Shown here piece after piece: positions 6,093 through 7,821 of a DNA stretch of 7,821 nucleotides. The notes beneath the pieces were generated by a model, which saw only the letters and a program-made list of their open reading frames with translations, was not told where the DNA came from and did no database searches. The position numbers and the translations under genes were made by a program. Position 1 is the first letter of the stretch; every line of letters starts with the position of its first letter. Origin of the DNA: Bacillota bacterium (GTDB taxonomy: Bacteria > Bacillota > Bacilli > Bacillales_B > DSM-18226); NCBI GenBank assembly GCA_021821235.1, contig JAKACS010000131.1, forward strand, positions 1-7,821, written 5' to 3'.

Positions 6093-6238
6093 ATATAGGA
6101 TCATCCTTTTTTACTAATCTGGCAATCGTGCCGCTCCACGTGTTTAATCTTTGAAAACGCACCGATCGACCGCCATTTGTTTTTATCTATTACAGACTGA
6201 TATCCACTGCTGTTCTATTTATATGCGGCGGGAAGAAA

Positions 6239-6256
6239 GAAATTTCTACAAATTTC
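6239..6256. repeat. Inverted repeat in the kinase leader, possible operator
   Basis: GAAATTT-CTAC-AAATTTC is a perfect 7-bp dyad with a 4-base spacer, about 20-40 bases downstream of the predicted kinase transcription start. It is AT-rich and lacks a T tract, so it is not a terminator. A weaker GTAAAA / TTTTAC pair flanks the start side (6257-6262, 6272-6277). On the minus strand the centre reads TTTGTAGAA, one mismatch from a Spo0A box. In the gap 6093-6391 I otherwise see only the kinase promoter and the plsY terminator; short open frames there look random. Confidence 0.45.
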
Positions 6257-6283
6257 GTAAAAGATTAAATTTTTTACAACCCT

Positions 6284-6312
6284 ATCATAGCAAAATGGCG
6301 AAACAGCAACAA
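6284..6312 (-). promoter_or_regulatory. Sigma-A promoter of the histidine kinase
   Basis: On the minus strand TTGTTG (6312-6307) and TATGAT (6289-6284) are 17 bases apart, and the -10 is preceded by TGC (TGn extension). The predicted start near 6277 leaves a leader of about 185 bases before ATG 6092, long enough for regulation. Confidence 0.7.
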
Positions 6313-6357
6313 TCATTGTGCACAAATTTGATCATCACCAGTATGCTTTGACAATTG

Positions 6358-6398
6358 AAAAAAGCTTTAGAAAAACGAAAAGAACGTTCCTCTAAAGC
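6358..6398 (-). terminator. Rho-independent terminator overlapping the end of plsY
   Basis: On the minus strand, GCTTTAGAGGAACG (6398-6385) pairs with CGTTTTTCTAAAGC (6377-6364) over 14 positions, two of them G-U, with a 7-base loop, and is followed by six T (6363-6358). The stem includes the plsY stop codon (TAG, 6394-6392). Confidence 0.88.
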
Positions 6399-6991
6399 CA
6401 CTTGATTTTTGGTTCTGTTTTGTTGATAATCCGCTTAATATTGGCGCGATGCCGATAAAAAACGAATGAGGTCAGCAAAAGAACGACAATAATTAAGGGG
6501 ATGTCCCAGCCGCGGAACAAACCTGAGGCAATTGAATACACAATTGCAGCAATTCCTGCAAGCATAGATGATAATGAAACATATTTTGTTAAATATAAGC
6601 TAACGAAAAAGATGAGTACAACAAATAAAAATAAAAACGGAGTATAAAAAAGCAGTACTCCTCCTGAAGTGGCTACCGCTTTTCCGCCGCGGAATCCAGC
6701 AAAAATGGGGTACATATGGCCGATCACGGCAAAAACGCCTACAAGCAGCGGACTAATGTTTGCATGAAATAAGATGAGAAGCGACGCTGCGAGCGTACCC
6801 TTTAAGATATCGGCAAGTGTCACCGTCATTCCGGCTTTTACCCCAAGAGTTCGAAATGTATTGGTTCCCCCCAAATTTCCGCTGCCATGTTCGCGAATAT
6901 CCGTTTTATAAAAAAGTTTGCCGACAATTAGGCCGGACGGAATCGATCCAAGCAAATAAGCAAGGATCACTAATGCAATGATTGCTGCCAT
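6392..6991 (-). CDS. plsY: Glycerol-3-phosphate acyltransferase PlsY
   Basis: PlsY transfers the acyl group of acyl-phosphate to glycerol-3-phosphate, making lysophosphatidic acid, the first step of membrane phospholipid synthesis in most Gram-positive bacteria. The 199-residue product has all three family motifs: GSGNLGGTN (36-44), [10 protein letters not shown] (99-108) and HRANIKR (181-187). Between them lie about five hydrophobic membrane segments (about 2-22, 55-77, 80-98, 111-134 and 137-179, the last probably more than one helix). The ending KTEPKIKWL is typical of the Bacillus protein (yneS in B. subtilis). I chose ATG 6991, with AGGTGAT 8-9 bases upstream, because the N-terminus then matches the B. 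subtilis form. A GTG at 7003 behind AGGAG would add four residues and cannot be excluded. The gene is intact and divergent from yneT. Confidence 0.95.
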   Translation of the reverse strand: MAAIIALVILAYLLGSIPSGLIVGKLFYKTDIREHGSGNLGGTNTFRTLGVKAGMTVTLADILKGTLAASLLILFHANISPLLVGVFAVIGHMYPIFAGFRGGKAVATSGGVLLFYTPFLFLFVVLIFFVSLYLTKYVSLSSMLAGIAAIVYSIASGLFRGWDIPLIIVVLLLTSFVFYRHRANIKRIINKTEPKIKWL

Positions 6992-7030
6992 TAACGATAT
7001 CACCTACACTCCTATTGATCCAGTTACTTT

Positions 7031-7039
7031 ATTTTAACA
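7031..7039 (-). promoter_or_regulatory. Extended -10 promoter of plsY
   Basis: On the minus strand TG-T-TAAAAT (7039-7031) forms a TGn-extended -10; no good -35 lies at 16-18 bases. The start near 7025 gives a leader of about 33 bases to ATG 6991 that contains both candidate ribosome sites. Confidence 0.5.
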
Positions 7040-7102
7040 CGGATTTGCAAAAACGCCACCACTCTTTTACAATCAACCCCTATTATCTAGAAACAGCTTA
7101 AA

Positions 7103-7132
7103 TAGACAAAATATTATTTTTTTTAGTACAAT
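7103..7132 (+). promoter_or_regulatory. Sigma-A promoter of yneT
   Basis: TAGACA (7103-7108) and TACAAT (7127-7132) are 18 bases apart in the divergent plsY-yneT gap. A second TACAAT follows at 7132-7137. Transcription would start about 35-40 bases before the yneT start codon. Confidence 0.55.
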
Positions 7133-7177
7133 ACAATATTGATAGGCGAAAAAAATGGAAATGAAGGAGCGTTTGAC

Positions 7178-7591
7178 ATGGTAATTGAAAACCCTTCCAG
7201 AGAAGAAATTGCGGTAATTTTAAAAAAGGCAAAGCGAATTGCAATTGTTGGTTTGAGCGATAAACCGGAAAAAGACTCCTATGAAGTGGCAGAGGCGCTG
7301 CAAAAAGCCGGCTATGAAATTATTCCCGTAAATCCTGGAATTCAAGAAGTGCTAGGAGTAAAAGCAGTTCCTTCTTTAAAAGCAATTGAAGGCCACGTGG
7401 ATATAGTCGATGTATTTCGTCGTTCCGAACACTTGCCGGAGATTGCGAAGGAATTCCTAGAGATTGATGCAGACGTTTTTTGGGCGCAATTGGGCTTGTC
7501 GAACGAGGAAACATATACCTTGTTAAAAGAAAAAGGCTATACAGTCGTCATGAATCGTTGTATAAAAATTGAGCATGCTTTAATGAAATAA
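7178..7591 (+). CDS. yneT: CoA-binding domain protein YneT
   Basis: The 137-residue product is a single Rossmann-type CoA_binding domain (YneT/YccU family). Visible motifs are the nucleotide-binding turn IAIVGLSDKP (21-30) with conserved serine S34, YEIIPVNPG (46-54), VDIVDVFRRSEHLPEI (74-89), the FWAQLGL segment (101-107) and the ending VVMNRCIKIEH (123-133). The family probably binds coenzyme A or a related nucleotide in the cytoplasm; no enzymatic activity is established. The start at 7178 follows AAGGAG (7164-7169) with a spacing of 8; an upstream in-frame start at 7139 lies only a few bases past the -10 and has no ribosome site. The gene is intact and directly precedes the expected parE. 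Confidence 0.93.
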   Translation: MVIENPSREEIAVILKKAKRIAIVGLSDKPEKDSYEVAEALQKAGYEIIPVNPGIQEVLGVKAVPSLKAIEGHVDIVDVFRRSEHLPEIAKEFLEIDADVFWAQLGLSNEETYTLLKEKGYTVVMNRCIKIEHALMK

Positions 7592-7648
7592 CCGTATTAT
7601 TGTCGAAAAGCTAAAAAACAACGATAAAATGAACATGCAGTAACTGTT

Positions 7649-7687
7649 GAAAAATGAGGTCATAATCGTCCTCATTTTTCTTTTTTT
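7649..7687 (+). terminator. Rho-independent terminator after yneT
   Basis: An 11-bp perfect stem GAAAAATGAGG / CCTCATTTTTC (7649-7659, 7670-7680) with a 10-base loop is followed by TTTTTTT. It separates yneT from the downstream transcription unit. Confidence 0.9.
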
Positions 7688-7767
7688 AGTAAGTCCCTTT
7701 ATGTCCAAATCTTGTTGTTTCATCAAAATGCATTTGCCAAATCAAAATTAAACGCTAAAATAAAGCA

Positions 7768-7795
7768 TAGACGCCGCTGGTGATTGTGGTAAAAT
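7768..7795 (+). promoter_or_regulatory. Promoter of the gene right of the window (expected parE)
   Basis: TAGACG (7768-7773) and TAAAAT (7790-7795) are 16 bases apart, with TGG giving a TGn-extended -10. Transcription would start near 7802. The identity of the downstream gene rests on synteny only: in B. subtilis parE-parC follow yneT. Confidence 0.6.
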
Positions 7796-7804
7796 AAAGA
7801 CACG

Positions 7805-7816
7805 GAACATTTGTTC
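7805..7816. promoter_or_regulatory. LexA (SOS) box at the expected parE promoter
   Basis: GAAC-ATTT-GTTC is a perfect palindromic core of the Bacillus LexA box (CGAAC-RNRY-GTTYG type). It lies from about +4 to +15 relative to the predicted start site, so bound LexA would block initiation or clearance. As far as I recall, parE-parC belong to the LexA regulon in B. subtilis, which agrees with the placement. Confidence 0.65.
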
Positions 7817-7821
7817 TGATT

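Noticed and set aside
6151..6351. 66-codon open frame on the + strand in the kinase-plsY gap
   Set aside because: No ribosome site, low-complexity unlike any family, and it overlaps the kinase promoter and leader on the opposite strand.

Overview
The window looks like chromosomal DNA from an endospore-forming Bacillaceae (low-GC Firmicutes). The evidence is two small spore proteins (SspN and Tlp), strong AGGAGG-type ribosome binding sites, TTG and GTG starts, TGn-extended -10 promoters and U-rich hairpin terminators. Gene order matches, from memory, the B. subtilis stretch sspN-tlp-yneP-yneQ-yneR-plsY(yneS)-yneT-parE. The right edge stops inside what appears to be the promoter region of parE. 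No mobile element, tRNA, rRNA or CRISPR array was seen.

Layout. 1-50: terminator of a gene to the left. 124-354: small two-helix membrane protein with its own terminator. 397-649: regulatory region and an FbpB-like small basic protein. 715-1290: sspN and tlp, each followed by a hairpin terminator. 1363-4405 (+): a rightward cluster of a tandem AAA+ ATPase of the CbxX/CfxQ-SpoVK type, a YneP-like thioesterase and a yneQ remnant, closely packed or overlapping. 4426-4463: terminator between convergent genes. 4483-6991 (-): yneR, an orphan sporulation-type histidine kinase and plsY, each with a recognisable promoter. 7103-7687 (+): yneT with promoter and terminator. 7768-7821: promoter and LexA-type operator expected to serve parE.

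The most notable observation is that three genes (AAA+ ATPase, yneQ, histidine kinase) are each broken by a single-base length change in a homopolymer run (9 A, 5 T, 6 T). Restoring one base in each gives uninterrupted, family-like proteins, except that yneQ also carries an in-frame TGA. This may be sequencing error, recent gene decay or, for the A9 run, transcriptional slippage. The sequence alone cannot decide. The two genes not in the remembered B. subtilis order, the tandem AAA+ ATPase and the orphan kinase, are both among the broken ones.

Functionally the block mixes spore components (SspN, Tlp, perhaps the SpoVK-like ATPase and the kinase), phospholipid synthesis (PlsY), small housekeeping proteins (YneP, YneR, YneT) and the approach to topoisomerase IV. 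I did not find a convincing new multi-gene system. The best leads are the tandem AAA+ protein with its slippery run, the orphan kinase with its leader repeats, and the cre-like site on the fbpB promoter.
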